From contig JAFGDS010000009.1 in the NCBI GenBank assembly GCA_016931995.1, positions 1-64,000 of the forward strand: a stretch of 64,000 bases of DNA, read 5' to 3'. Position numbers and translations under genes: made by a program. The notes beneath the pieces were generated by a model. It ran no database searches. It was not told the DNA's origin and worked only from the letters and a program-made list of their open reading frames with translations. Numbering within the stretch: position 1 is the stretch's first letter; each line of letters opens with the position of its first letter. Origin of the DNA: Pirellulales bacterium (GTDB lineage: Bacteria; Planctomycetota; Planctomycetia; Pirellulales; Thermoguttaceae). This document shows positions 56,559 through 64,000 of the stretch, one piece after another.

Positions 56559-57632
56559 ATGATCGACCGGATGGACGCTAGCCTGTCTGAACCGCGCACG
56601 CCGTCACCGCCGGCCCTTTGGCTCGGGTCGCTGCGGGTGGAGCCGCCGCTGTTGATGGCCCCCATGGCGGGCTTCACGAACTTCGCGTTCCGCCGGATCG
56701 CGCGACAATACGGCGGGGTGGGTCTGCCGGCCACGGAGATGGTCAGCGCGCGGAGCCTGTTGGAGATGGACGCCCGGCGTCGGGGCGATCCGGCGCGGCT
56801 CTGGGGAGTGCGCGACGAGCCGCGGCCGCTGGCCGTGCAGATCTGGGACAACGATCCGGGCCGGCTGGCCGAGGTCGCCCGGCGGATTGCCCGGGACTAT
56901 CGGGCGAGCGTCGTCGATCTGAACTTCGGCTGCCCCGTGCCGGACGTCTCGAAGAAAGCCGAAAGCGGCGCGTACCTTTTGGAGTACCCCGAGCGGATCG
57001 GCGCTATTGTCGCCCGCGTGGTCGGCGCGGCCGCGCCCACGCCCGTGACGGCCAAAATCCGCCTGGGTCCCACGGCCGAGCGGATCACCGCGGGCGACGT
57101 GGCCCAGGCGGTCGAGGAAGCCGGCGCGGCGGGTCTAGTGGTGCATGGGCGCACGGCGGGCCAGATGTATCGCGGCCGGGCCGACTGGGAGCGGATCGCG
57201 GACGTGAAGTCGCGCCTGCGGCGGATCCCCCTGGTGGGCAATGGCGATCTACGCTCGGCCGACGACGTCGTCCGGGCGTTTCGCGACTTCGGCGTGGACG
57301 GCGCGATGATCGGCCGCGCGGCCTTGGGCCGGCCGTGGCTCTTTCGCCAGGCGGCCGCCGCGCTGGCCGGCGAGCCCATTCCGCCCGATCCGACACCGGC
57401 CGAGCTTCGCGGGCTACTGTTGGAGCATCACCGCCTGGTGGTCCAACAACACGGCCCACGCAAGGGGACGATCCTGATGCGGACCTTCGCGGGCCGCTAC
57501 GGCGCGGGACTGCCCGACGTACATCGCTTTCGCGCGTCGCTCGCGCGGGCGACAACGCCCGAGGAATTCACGGCAGCCGTGAACGAATGGTTTGCCCCGC
57601 CGCCGGCTGGGTCCAACGGTGGCACGGTTTGA
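56559..57632 (+). CDS. dus: tRNA-dihydrouridine synthase (second copy)
   Basis: This 357-residue Dus has the canonical order MAPMAGFTNFAFRRIARQYG, then DLNFGCPVPDVSKKAESGAYLL with active-site Cys125, then VHGRTAGQMYRGRADW, then VGNGDLRSADD and GAMIGRAALGRPWLFRQ. These residues match DusB-type enzymes better than the copy at 14 kb, which has a divergent loop. The start is Met at 56559; Met at 56571 is also possible. Two Dus enzymes in one window suggests different target positions in tRNA. Confidence 0.92.
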   Translation: MIDRMDASLSEPRTPSPPALWLGSLRVEPPLLMAPMAGFTNFAFRRIARQYGGVGLPATEMVSARSLLEMDARRRGDPARLWGVRDEPRPLAVQIWDNDPGRLAEVARRIARDYRASVVDLNFGCPVPDVSKKAESGAYLLEYPERIGAIVARVVGAAAPTPVTAKIRLGPTAERITAGDVAQAVEEAGAAGLVVHGRTAGQMYRGRADWERIADVKSRLRRIPLVGNGDLRSADDVVRAFRDFGVDGAMIGRAALGRPWLFRQAAAALAGEPIPPDPTPAELRGLLLEHHRLVVQQHGPRKGTILMRTFAGRYGAGLPDVHRFRASLARATTPEEFTAAVNEWFAPPPAGSNGGTV

Positions 57633-57644
57633 ACTCGCGCGTGC

Positions 57645-57699
57645 CACTGGCTCCGCCAGTGCCGTGGACGGCTGGATGCGCGCCCTGGCGGAGCCCGTG
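57645..57699. repeat. CACTGGC palindrome and related GGAGCCCGTGGC element
   Basis: CACTGGCTCCGCCAGTG (57645 to 57661) is followed by a degenerate relative (GCGGAGCCCGTGGCACGC). They fill most of the 96 bases between the convergent dus and fusA genes. Confidence 0.85.
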
Positions 57700-57728
57700 G
57701 CACGCACCGTCGATCGACTGCCACCCCG

Positions 57729-59828
57729 CTATCTGCCCGCGCCGACGCAGGCGCCGGCCTTGGTTTCCTTCCGCGCGGCGATGACCTCGCGTTGGAGGTT
57801 GGCCGGAAGGCGGCCGTAGCGGGAGAATTCCAGGGTGAAGGTGCCTTGGCCCTGGGTCATGCTGCGAAGGCTGGTCGAGTAGCCGAACGTCTCGGCCAGC
57901 GGCGCCTCGCCTTCGATCCGGGCCGTGGGGCCCGCCATGCTCGTGCTCGTGACCATGCCGCGACGCGACGTCAGATCGCCCACCACGGACCCTTGGAATT
58001 CGCCGGGGCATTCGATCTCGATCCGCATGATGGGCTCCAGCAGCACCGGCCGCGTTCGGGAAAAGACCTCGCGCATCGTGGTTCGCGCGACCGTTTGGAA
58101 GGCCAAGTCGGAGCTGTCCACCTCGTGGTAGGAGCCGTCTTCGAGATCGACGTGCAGTCCCACCACCGGATAACCGGCCACGGGACCCTTGGCCAGGCTC
58201 TGCCGGAAGCCCTTTTCCACCGCGGGAATGTACTGTTTCGGAATCCGCCCGCCGGTAACGTGCTCCTCGAACAGGAAGACCTTCTCCTCGCTGTCCTCGA
58301 CCAGCGGGCCCATCCGCCCGACGATGTGGGCGAACTGGCCGGAGCCGCCCGTCTGTTTCTTGTGCCGCACGTCGAACGCGGCCGTCTCGGTCGGCGCCTC
58401 GCGGTAGTTCACCTTGGGCGCGCCGACCTCGACCTCGACGCCGTACTCGCGGCGGATCCGCTCGATGTAGACCTCGAGGTGTAGCTCGCCCATCCCGGCG
58501 AGGATCGTCTCGCCCGTCTCCTCGTCGCCGGAGACGTGCAGCGTTGGATCCTCGCGACGCATGCGGTAGAGGGCCTTGCCGAGCCGATCGGCGCCGTCGC
58601 GGGCGACCGCGCGGATCGCCATCTTGATGACCGGTTCCGGCACGAACATGCTCTGGAGCGTGCAGCAGGGATACTCCGAGGCGTACGTGTCGCCGCTGGC
58701 GGCGTCGACGCCCAGCACGGCCACGATGTCGCCGGCCACGGCCTCCTCGACGTCCTCGCGCTGGTCGGCGTGCATCCGCACGATGCGACTGATGCGTTCC
58801 TTGCGGCCGGTCCGCTGATTGTAGTACGTGCCTCCGCGCGTGAAACGGCCCTGGTAAAGTCGCATGAACGTGAGCGACCCGTAGGGGTCCTCGACGATCT
58901 TGAAGGCCATGGCCACCGTGGGTTTGTCGGGATCGGCGGCCAGCCGGATCGGCTCGTCGGGCCGGCCGTGTGGGTAGGCGATCGCCTCGGCTTCCAGCGG
59001 CGAGGGCAGGTACGCCACCACGGCGTCCAAAAGCGATTGCACGCCCTTGTTGCGATAGGCCGAGCCCAGGAAGACGGGCGTGAACAACTGCCGGCCCACG
59101 GCCGAACGGATCACCGACTGGATCATCGCCAGCGGGACGTCCTCTTCCTCCAGGAGCAGCTCCATCAGCTCGTCGCTGTACATGGCCAGGGCCTCGAGCA
59201 GATGGCGCCGCGCCCGCCGGGCGGGCTCGACCATCTCCGCCGGAATGGCCTCGGCGCGAACGTCCTCGCCGTTGGCGCCGTCGAAGTGGAGCGCCTGCCC
59301 CGTGAGCAGGTCCACGACGCCCTGGAAGTCGGCCCCCGCGCCCAGCGGGAGCTGCATCAGGTGGGCGTCGCAGTCGAGACGCTCGCGGAGCTGCTCGGTC
59401 ACGCGCGCCGGATCGGCCCCAATGCGGTCCATCTTGTTCACAAAGGCGATCCGCGGCACGCCGTAGCGGCGCATCTGGCGGTCGATTGTGAGCGATTGCG
59501 CCTGCACGCCGCCGACCGCGCAGAGCACCAGCACGGCGCCGTCGAGCACGCGGAGGCTCCGCTCCACCTCGACGGTGAAATCGACGTGGCCGGGCGTGTC
59601 GATCAGGTTGATCCGGGCGTCGCCCCAATCGACCGTGGTGGCCGCGCTGGTGATGGTGATGCCGCGCTCCCGCTCGAGATCCATGTGGTCCATCGTGGCG
59701 CCTTCGCCGCGGACCTCCTGCATCCGATGGATGCGGCCGGTGTAGAACAGAATCCGCTCGCTCAGGGTCGTCTTGCCCGAGTCGATGTGCGCGGAGATGC
59801 CGATGTTGCGAAGACGTGAGCGATCCAT
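57729..59828 (-). CDS. fusA: Elongation factor G, spdEFG1-like
   Basis: This 699-residue GTPase catalyses ribosomal translocation. The GTPase motifs are AHIDSGKTT (P-loop), DTPGHVDF and NKMD, and domain IV contains NYREAPTETAAFDVRHKKQTGGSGQF. The P-loop Ser (HIDSGKTT) rather than Ala is shared with mitochondrial EFG1 and with the spdEFG1 group found in spirochaetes, planctomycetes and delta-proteobacteria. The P-loop evidence suggests a translocase role. Met at 59828 gives the standard length; the longer upstream frame has no conserved sequence. Confidence 0.93.
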   Translation of the reverse strand: MDRSRLRNIGISAHIDSGKTTLSERILFYTGRIHRMQEVRGEGATMDHMDLERERGITITSAATTVDWGDARINLIDTPGHVDFTVEVERSLRVLDGAVLVLCAVGGVQAQSLTIDRQMRRYGVPRIAFVNKMDRIGADPARVTEQLRERLDCDAHLMQLPLGAGADFQGVVDLLTGQALHFDGANGEDVRAEAIPAEMVEPARRARRHLLEALAMYSDELMELLLEEEDVPLAMIQSVIRSAVGRQLFTPVFLGSAYRNKGVQSLLDAVVAYLPSPLEAEAIAYPHGRPDEPIRLAADPDKPTVAMAFKIVEDPYGSLTFMRLYQGRFTRGGTYYNQRTGRKERISRIVRMHADQREDVEEAVAGDIVAVLGVDAASGDTYASEYPCCTLQSMFVPEPVIKMAIRAVARDGADRLGKALYRMRREDPTLHVSGDEETGETILAGMGELHLEVYIERIRREYGVEVEVGAPKVNYREAPTETAAFDVRHKKQTGGSGQFAHIVGRMGPLVEDSEEKVFLFEEHVTGGRIPKQYIPAVEKGFRQSLAKGPVAGYPVVGLHVDLEDGSYHEVDSSDLAFQTVARTTMREVFSRTRPVLLEPIMRIEIECPGEFQGSVVGDLTSRRGMVTSTSMAGPTARIEGEAPLAETFGYSTSLRSMTQGQGTFTLEFSRYGRLPANLQREVIAARKETKAGACVGAGR

Positions 59829-60204
59829 GGCCGACTCGATACTCAGTTGCCGCACGACAGGAAACGAAACGCGCCCTTGGGCTGCCCTGCAGCTGGTCCG
59901 AAGCCGCTGGCAAGCCGCCATTTCCGCCGGACCCAATACCCCGGCAGTGGTGTCCGGATGGCGCGCAGACCTATAAGTATAATCTGATCGTACAACCGCG
60001 GCTAGTGTGGTGATTCCGGATTGCGGGATCGTATTGAGAGCCGTCTTTTGAGTGCCGCTGGCTCTGCCAGTGCGGAATTCCACGGATCCCCACGACGGCC
60101 CTCAGGTGGGGGGGTGCCTCATCAGGCGCGCGGCATCGCGCATGGCGTCGCGCGCCTGCGAAAACGTGGCGCGCGTCCCATCCAGTCCCGGCGCGGCGGC
60201 CCTG
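59829..60204. other. Intergenic region upstream of EF-G
   Basis: No gene is supported. A CACTGGC-family palindrome lies at 60056 to 60072 with the flank GCGGAATTCCACG. A short AT-rich stretch near 59970 to 59990 (TATAAGTATAATCTG on the plus strand) is a candidate for the EF-G promoter on the minus strand, though the box spacing is not convincing. Confidence 0.5.
60056..60072. repeat. CGCTGGC/GCCAGTG palindrome
   Basis: CGCTGGCTCTGCCAGTG is a two-base variant of the CACTGGC family, preceded by GAGTGC and followed by CGGAATTCC. Confidence 0.85.
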
Positions 60205-60645
60205 CTACTTCGTCGCGTACTTGAGCATGAGCACGGGGCAGTGGGCCAGGCGGACGATGCGCTCGGCGACGGAGCCCAAGAGCAGGCGGCGCAGGGCCGA
60301 TTTGCCGTGGGAGGCCACGACGATCAGGCCGGCATCGACTTCCTCGGCGTAGGCGACGACCTCGTGGCCGGGATCGCCGAAGAGAATCACGGCGTGGCCC
60401 GCGTCGCCGTGGCCCAGCCGGGCGAGTTCGTCGTTGAGGGCCGCGTCGGCGTGTTGGCGGCGGCTCTCGTCGTCGATCGCCTCCCAGATGACGCCGGGAT
60501 CGGCCGCTTCGAGGATCGGCAGCACGTGGACCACGTGCAGATTGGCCGGGTCGCCGATCAGTTCACGGGCGGTCGCCAGCGCCTTGGCCGCGTCTTCGGA
60601 GAAGTCGAACGGGACCACAACGGTTCGGCGGGGAAGCCAGCTCAT
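60205..60645 (-). CDS. Universal stress protein (UspA family)
   Basis: This 146-residue protein has the Usp alpha/beta fold with [15 protein letters not shown] at the N-terminus and the nucleotide-binding [17 protein letters not shown] near the end (G2xG9xG(S/T)-like), ending CPVLMLKY. It is expected to bind ATP and act in stress survival. The ATG overlaps the upstream LysM gene's stop by four bases. Confidence 0.92.
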   Translation of the reverse strand: MSWLPRRTVVVPFDFSEDAAKALATARELIGDPANLHVVHVLPILEAADPGVIWEAIDDESRRQHADAALNDELARLGHGDAGHAVILFGDPGHEVVAYAEEVDAGLIVVASHGKSALRRLLLGSVAERIVRLAHCPVLMLKYATK

Positions 60646-61256
60646 CGCGTGGGCTCCTTGGTGAAAAAGGAATCAACCTCGGCGGCGCCGGCCGGTTCGG
60701 GATCGGCCACCGGCACGAGGAGTTTCTTCCTCGCCGGCGGCGACTCGGCGGCAATGGGCGCCAATCGCGGCGGGATCCGCAGCTCCGCGCCGATGGGCAG
60801 CACATCCGGGCTGGCCAACACGCCACGGTTGGCGTCGAAGATCTCGCCGGCCCGGGAGGCGCTGCCCAGGTACTGCTGGGCGAGGCCGGCCAACGTGTCG
60901 CCGTCGGCTACCTTGTGGATCCGCGCCGCGGGACGCTCGTCCGCTCGTGGAGGAAAGTCGTTTCCACGCCGGGCATCGTCATGCGGATACGCCCGGGCCA
61001 GCTCGGGGGGCAAAACCTGCGCTTCGAGCCTGGCGCGGACCGTCGCCGGCGCGTACGCCGACGTCTCGGCCGCGGGAGGCGGCGCGTTGCGCACGCTGCT
61101 GGCCGGCGGGGCCGGCCCGGTGTAGCGGTGCACCACGAGCGGCTTCACCGGCGGCGAGGCCACGGGCCGGGGACCGCGATGGCGATAAGCCATGGCCCCC
61201 GCCAGTCCGCCCGCCAGCACCAGCGACGCCAGCACGATTTTGACGCCTCGATCCAT
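60642..61256 (-). CDS. Membrane-anchored LysM-domain protein
   Basis: This 204-residue protein has one N-terminal membrane helix ([20 protein letters not shown]), a proline-rich linker and a LysM domain (residues about 115 to 165) with [18 protein letters not shown] and [24 protein letters not shown]. LysM binds peptidoglycan, so the protein is probably tethered to the wall. The tail ends in a charged segment. Its ATGA overlap with the universal stress gene indicates coupling. Confidence 0.88.
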   Translation of the reverse strand: MDRGVKIVLASLVLAGGLAGAMAYRHRGPRPVASPPVKPLVVHRYTGPAPPASSVRNAPPPAAETSAYAPATVRARLEAQVLPPELARAYPHDDARRGNDFPPRADERPAARIHKVADGDTLAGLAQQYLGSASRAGEIFDANRGVLASPDVLPIGAELRIPPRLAPIAAESPPARKKLLVPVADPEPAGAAEVDSFFTKEPTR

Positions 61257-61430
61257 AATCCAACGATTTCCGCGGCCCGTGCACGGTTCCCCCGGGGAAA
61301 GATCCTCCCTCTTCCTCATCGGGAATCGGAAGAGGCGGTATCGAGCCGCGGCAACGCGATAACGTGTCGCGACGGGCCAAGGCGGGCCGTTGGCGCCACG
61401 TGTAGCGGACGTGCGGGCATTGAGGTGTGC

Positions 61431-61488
61431 CACTGGCTCCGCCAGTGCTCACTTCACCCTTTGTCGGAAGGCACTGGCAAAGCCAGTG
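61431..61488. repeat. Pair of CACTGGC/GCCAGTG palindromes upstream of the LysM gene
   Basis: CACTGGCTCCGCCAGTG (61431 to 61447) and CACTGGCAAAGCCAGTG (61472 to 61488) lie in direct order between the secDF stop and the LysM start, with 24 bases between them. Confidence 0.9.
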
Positions 61489-61523
61489 GCACTCCGCGCC
61501 CCCCGGGAATCTCGCGAGGCGGA

Positions 61524-64000
61524 TTACTTCGTCGCCGGCTTGCTCATCCAGAGCAAGATAGGGGCGGCGATGAACACGGTGCTGTAGGTGCCGGCGACCA
61601 GGCCGACGAGCATGGCGAACGCGAAGGCGTGGATCGCCTGACCGCCGCCAACGTACATGATGAGCACCACGACAAACGTGGTCACGAACGTGAGCAACGT
61701 CCGGCTCAAGGTCTGGTTGACGCTCAGATTGATCATGTCGGCCGTGATGTGGGGCGACTTGCCGCGGATCTCGCGGATCCGGTCGAAGATGACGATCGTG
61801 TCGTTGAGCGAATAGCCCATGATCGTCAAAAACGCGGCCAACACCGTCAAACTGATCTTGAATTGCTCGACCATGAGGAACCCGAGCACGGGCGCCAGAT
61901 AGACGCTCAAGGCCAACGCCGCGAACGTGATCAAGACGTCATGCACGATGGCCACGACCGCCGCCAGACCGAACATCACCCTCTGGAACCGAATCCAAAG
62001 GTAGAGAATGATTGTGAGGGTGGACCCCAACAGGGCGTATAGGGCCTTTATCTGCATGACTCCGGCCACTTTGCCGCCGATGCTGCTGGAGGCGGGGAAG
62101 TAGGCCGCGTCGCGCAGCTCGCCGTCAAGCGGCTCCAACACAAGCTCCCGCAACATCTCCTCGGAAAGCTTGGTTTTCAGGAGCCACCGATCCAGCGTGT
62201 CCTTTGCATCCTCGGCCGGTATCACGCGGGTCAATTCGATGGGCACGGACACGCTGGCCTTGGCTAACAGATCGTCGATTCTCTTCTGTAGCGACTCCTG
62301 GTCCACCGGCTGTTCGAAGGCCAATTCGGCCTCGACGCCGCCCGCGAAAGGACTGCGCGTCTTGGTCGGCTCGGCCGCGTCGGGCGATTTCTTTTCTTCG
62401 GGTTCCATCTTCTCGGGCGATTTTTCCTCGGTCGCCTTGTCCGCCGGCTCGGCCTGGGCCAAGAGCACGGCCGCCGGATCGGTCGACGCGAGCAGACTGT
62501 TGGCGGGCAGATCGACGCGAGACTGGTCCGCCTTCGCCGGCGCGTCCTTGGCCGGCTCGGTCTCGGCCGGCGGGACCGTCTTCTCGGGCGCTTTTTCCTC
62601 GGGCGCCGACTCCGTCGCGGGAGCCGCTTCCGGCTTCGCATCCGTCGTCTCCGCCGTGCCCGAGGCCTCGGGTTTCGCGTCCGCCGGCGTCTTCTCCACC
62701 GATTCCGCGGCAATGGGCGTCACCTTGCCGACGGTCAGGCTGTTGGTGGCCAGCGCGGCGCCAAACACCTTGTGGATGTGTCGTTCCACCACCTCGATGG
62801 CCGACAGACCCTCGTTTTCGGGAAGGTCGGGATCGACCTCTTCCGACGTGTTGATGAGGAAACGCAGGCCTTTTTTCTCGCCCTCGATCTGCACGTCGCT
62901 GACGGTCAGGTCGCGCAGGTCGGCGAGGTCCTCGCGGACCTTCGAGATGGGCTGCGTCTCCTTGAACAGGATGACGACCGACTCGCCGCCGGTGAAGTCG
63001 ATGTCCAGTAGCCCCTTGCCGCGCACGAACGCGGCGCCCAGGCCGATGACGACGAGAACGACGGACAGCACGGTGGCCGGCTTCATGTAGCGGACGAAGT
63101 CGATCCGCGTGTGCCCGATCATTTGCATCATCGACAGCTTGGTGATCCATCGGCGCCGCTCGGCGATATCGAAGACGACGCGCGAGCAGAACACCGCGGT
63201 GAACATGCTCATGACGACGCCGAGGATGAGCACCACGGCGAAGCCCTTGATCTGCGTCGTGCCCACCCACCACAGGATGACCGACGAGATGATCGTGGTC
63301 AGGTTCGAGTCGACGATGGCCGAGAGGGCCCGCGAAAAGCCGTTCCGGATGGCCATGCGCAGCGCGGCGTCCCGGGCCAATTCCTCGCGCATGCGCTCGA
63401 AAATGAGCACGTTCGCGTCCACGGCCATGCCCACGGTGAGCACGAAGCCCGCCAGCCCCGGCAGGGTGAAGTCGGCCTTGACCACGATCATCAGCGCCAG
63501 CATCAGCAACACGTTGGCCAACAGCGCGCCGCAGGCCACGAGCCCCGCGAAGCGGTAGTAGACGGCCATGAACGCCAGCACCAACGCGATCGACAGCCCC
63601 AGGGCGAAGCTGCTGCGGCGGATCATGTCGGAGCCGAGCGTCGGCCCCGTGAGCAGCTCGCTGATGGGCTCCTTCTTGAGCGCCGCCGGCAGGCGCCCCG
63701 CGTTGAGCACGTCGGCCAGGTCCTTGGCCGACTCCTTGGTGAAATTGCCGGTGATCTGCCCGGAACCCTGAATCGCCGATAGCAGCCGCGGCGCGGAATA
63801 CAGGTTGCCGTCGAGGATGATGCCCAGCTTCCGGTAGAAGCCTTCGACCTTGTCCGGCTCGTTCTCCTGCGTGAGATATCCGAAGCGACGGGCACCGTCC
63901 GAGTCAAACGTGAAGGTGACGCAGTTCTCGAGATCGCGGACCGTGGGGTAACACGAGTCGAGGTAGTCGCCCGTGACGTTGTACTCGTCGTTGACGACGA
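61524..64000 (-). CDS. secDF: Fused protein translocase SecDF (5' end beyond the window)
   Basis: The visible part of about 825 residues covers the end of the SecD periplasmic domain (VTFTFDSDGARRFGYL and ILDGNLYSAP), the SecD membrane helices with the DANVLIFERMREEL motif, the SecF start (DIDFTGGESVVILF) and the SecF helices with NDTIVIFDRIREI. SecDF uses proton flow to finish translocation. A region of about 125 residues inside the SecF periplasmic domain (about 62340 to 62710) is low-complexity and rich in Lys, Glu, Ala and Pro. It is far longer than in E. coli SecF. The reading frame is open to the window edge. LysM and Usp genes lie downstream on the same strand. Confidence 0.95.
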   Translation of the reverse strand, partial: VVNDEYNVTGDYLDSCYPTVRDLENCVTFTFDSDGARRFGYLTQENEPDKVEGFYRKLGIILDGNLYSAPRLLSAIQGSGQITGNFTKESAKDLADVLNAGRLPAALKKEPISELLTGPTLGSDMIRRSSFALGLSIALVLAFMAVYYRFAGLVACGALLANVLLMLALMIVVKADFTLPGLAGFVLTVGMAVDANVLIFERMREELARDAALRMAIRNGFSRALSAIVDSNLTTIISSVILWWVGTTQIKGFAVVLILGVVMSMFTAVFCSRVVFDIAERRRWITKLSMMQMIGHTRIDFVRYMKPATVLSVVLVVIGLGAAFVRGKGLLDIDFTGGESVVILFKETQPISKVREDLADLRDLTVSDVQIEGEKKGLRFLINTSEEVDPDLPENEGLSAIEVVERHIHKVFGAALATNSLTVGKVTPIAAESVEKTPADAKPEASGTAETTDAKPEAAPATESAPEEKAPEKTVPPAETEPAKDAPAKADQSRVDLPANSLLASTDPAAVLLAQAEPADKATEEKSPEKMEPEEKKSPDAAEPTKTRSPFAGGVEAELAFEQPVDQESLQKRIDDLLAKASVSVPIELTRVIPAEDAKDTLDRWLLKTKLSEEMLRELVLEPLDGELRDAAYFPASSSIGGKVAGVMQIKALYALLGSTLTIILYLWIRFQRVMFGLAAVVAIVHDVLITFAALALSVYLAPVLGFLMVEQFKISLTVLAAFLTIMGYSLNDTIVIFDRIREIRGKSPHITADMINLSVNQTLSRTLLTFVTTFVVVLIMYVGGGQAIHAFAFAMLVGLVAGTYSTVFIAAPILLWMSKPATK

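Noticed and set aside
58536-59819. A 427-residue plus-strand frame opposite EF-G
   Set aside because: It is fully antisense to EF-G and has no domain.

Overview
The window is 64 kb of GC-rich, gene-dense bacterial chromosome that looks like a planctomycete (Planctomycetota, probably near Pirellulales). Lineage markers are a DUF1559 protein with a pilin-type leader, a PEP-CTERM protein, a BBP7-type outer-membrane barrel, a giant secreted protein with a FEPLERRCLLS (LEPR-XLL type) leader, small Cys-start lipoproteins of planctomycete style, and an EF-G with the HIDSGKTT P-loop. No rRNA, tRNA, CRISPR array, insertion sequence or prophage was seen.

Layout. 0-9 kb: an OleA/FabH-like condensing enzyme, a DUF1559 protein with its lipoprotein, an AraC regulator beside a large secreted glycoside-hydrolase-like protein, a 56-residue membrane peptide, DUF434 and PEBP proteins, and serA. 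9-19 kb: gatA, a DUF433/DUF5615 toxin-antitoxin-like pair, gatB, a DUF62 SAM hydrolase, a tRNA-dihydrouridine synthase, a UDP-sugar pyrophosphorylase, a PhnP-like hydrolase and a TPR protein. 19-31 kb: secA, a PIN toxin with a small partner, then an envelope-glycan block (waaA, a GT-C-like membrane protein, GT4 and GT9 glycosyltransferases, a small membrane protein). 31-40 kb: a PEP-CTERM protein with a strong terminator, a ThiF-like enzyme, a DevBCA-like exporter with a nitroreductase, and a Wza-like export lipoprotein. 40-53 kb: YjbQ, a conserved 71-residue protein behind a structured leader, an HtrA-like protease, a NYN RNase, a methyltransferase-like protein, the 1990-residue repeat protein and a BBP7 barrel. 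53-64 kb: a serine hydrolase fused to a NamZ-type muramidase, a secretin-like protein, a second Dus, EF-G, a universal stress protein, a LysM protein and the 3' part of a fused secDF.

Functional themes are protein export (SecA, SecDF), envelope glycans (Kdo transferase, glycosyltransferases, export lipoprotein, muramidase), translation and tRNA modification (GatAB, two Dus, EF-G), and secreted or surface proteins.

The most striking observation is that several families of short palindromic repeats, normally intergenic, also sit inside coding sequence. In waaA, the GT4 gene and the GT9 gene they form 54 to 97 codon insertions that keep the frame and contain no stop. The same peptides recur in different genes: GDSPIFAETK in waaA and GT9, STGGASGT in GT4 and GT9, and PLPRAGEGR in GT4 and GT9. 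This resembles the Rickettsia palindromic elements, but here it is concentrated in envelope-glycan genes.
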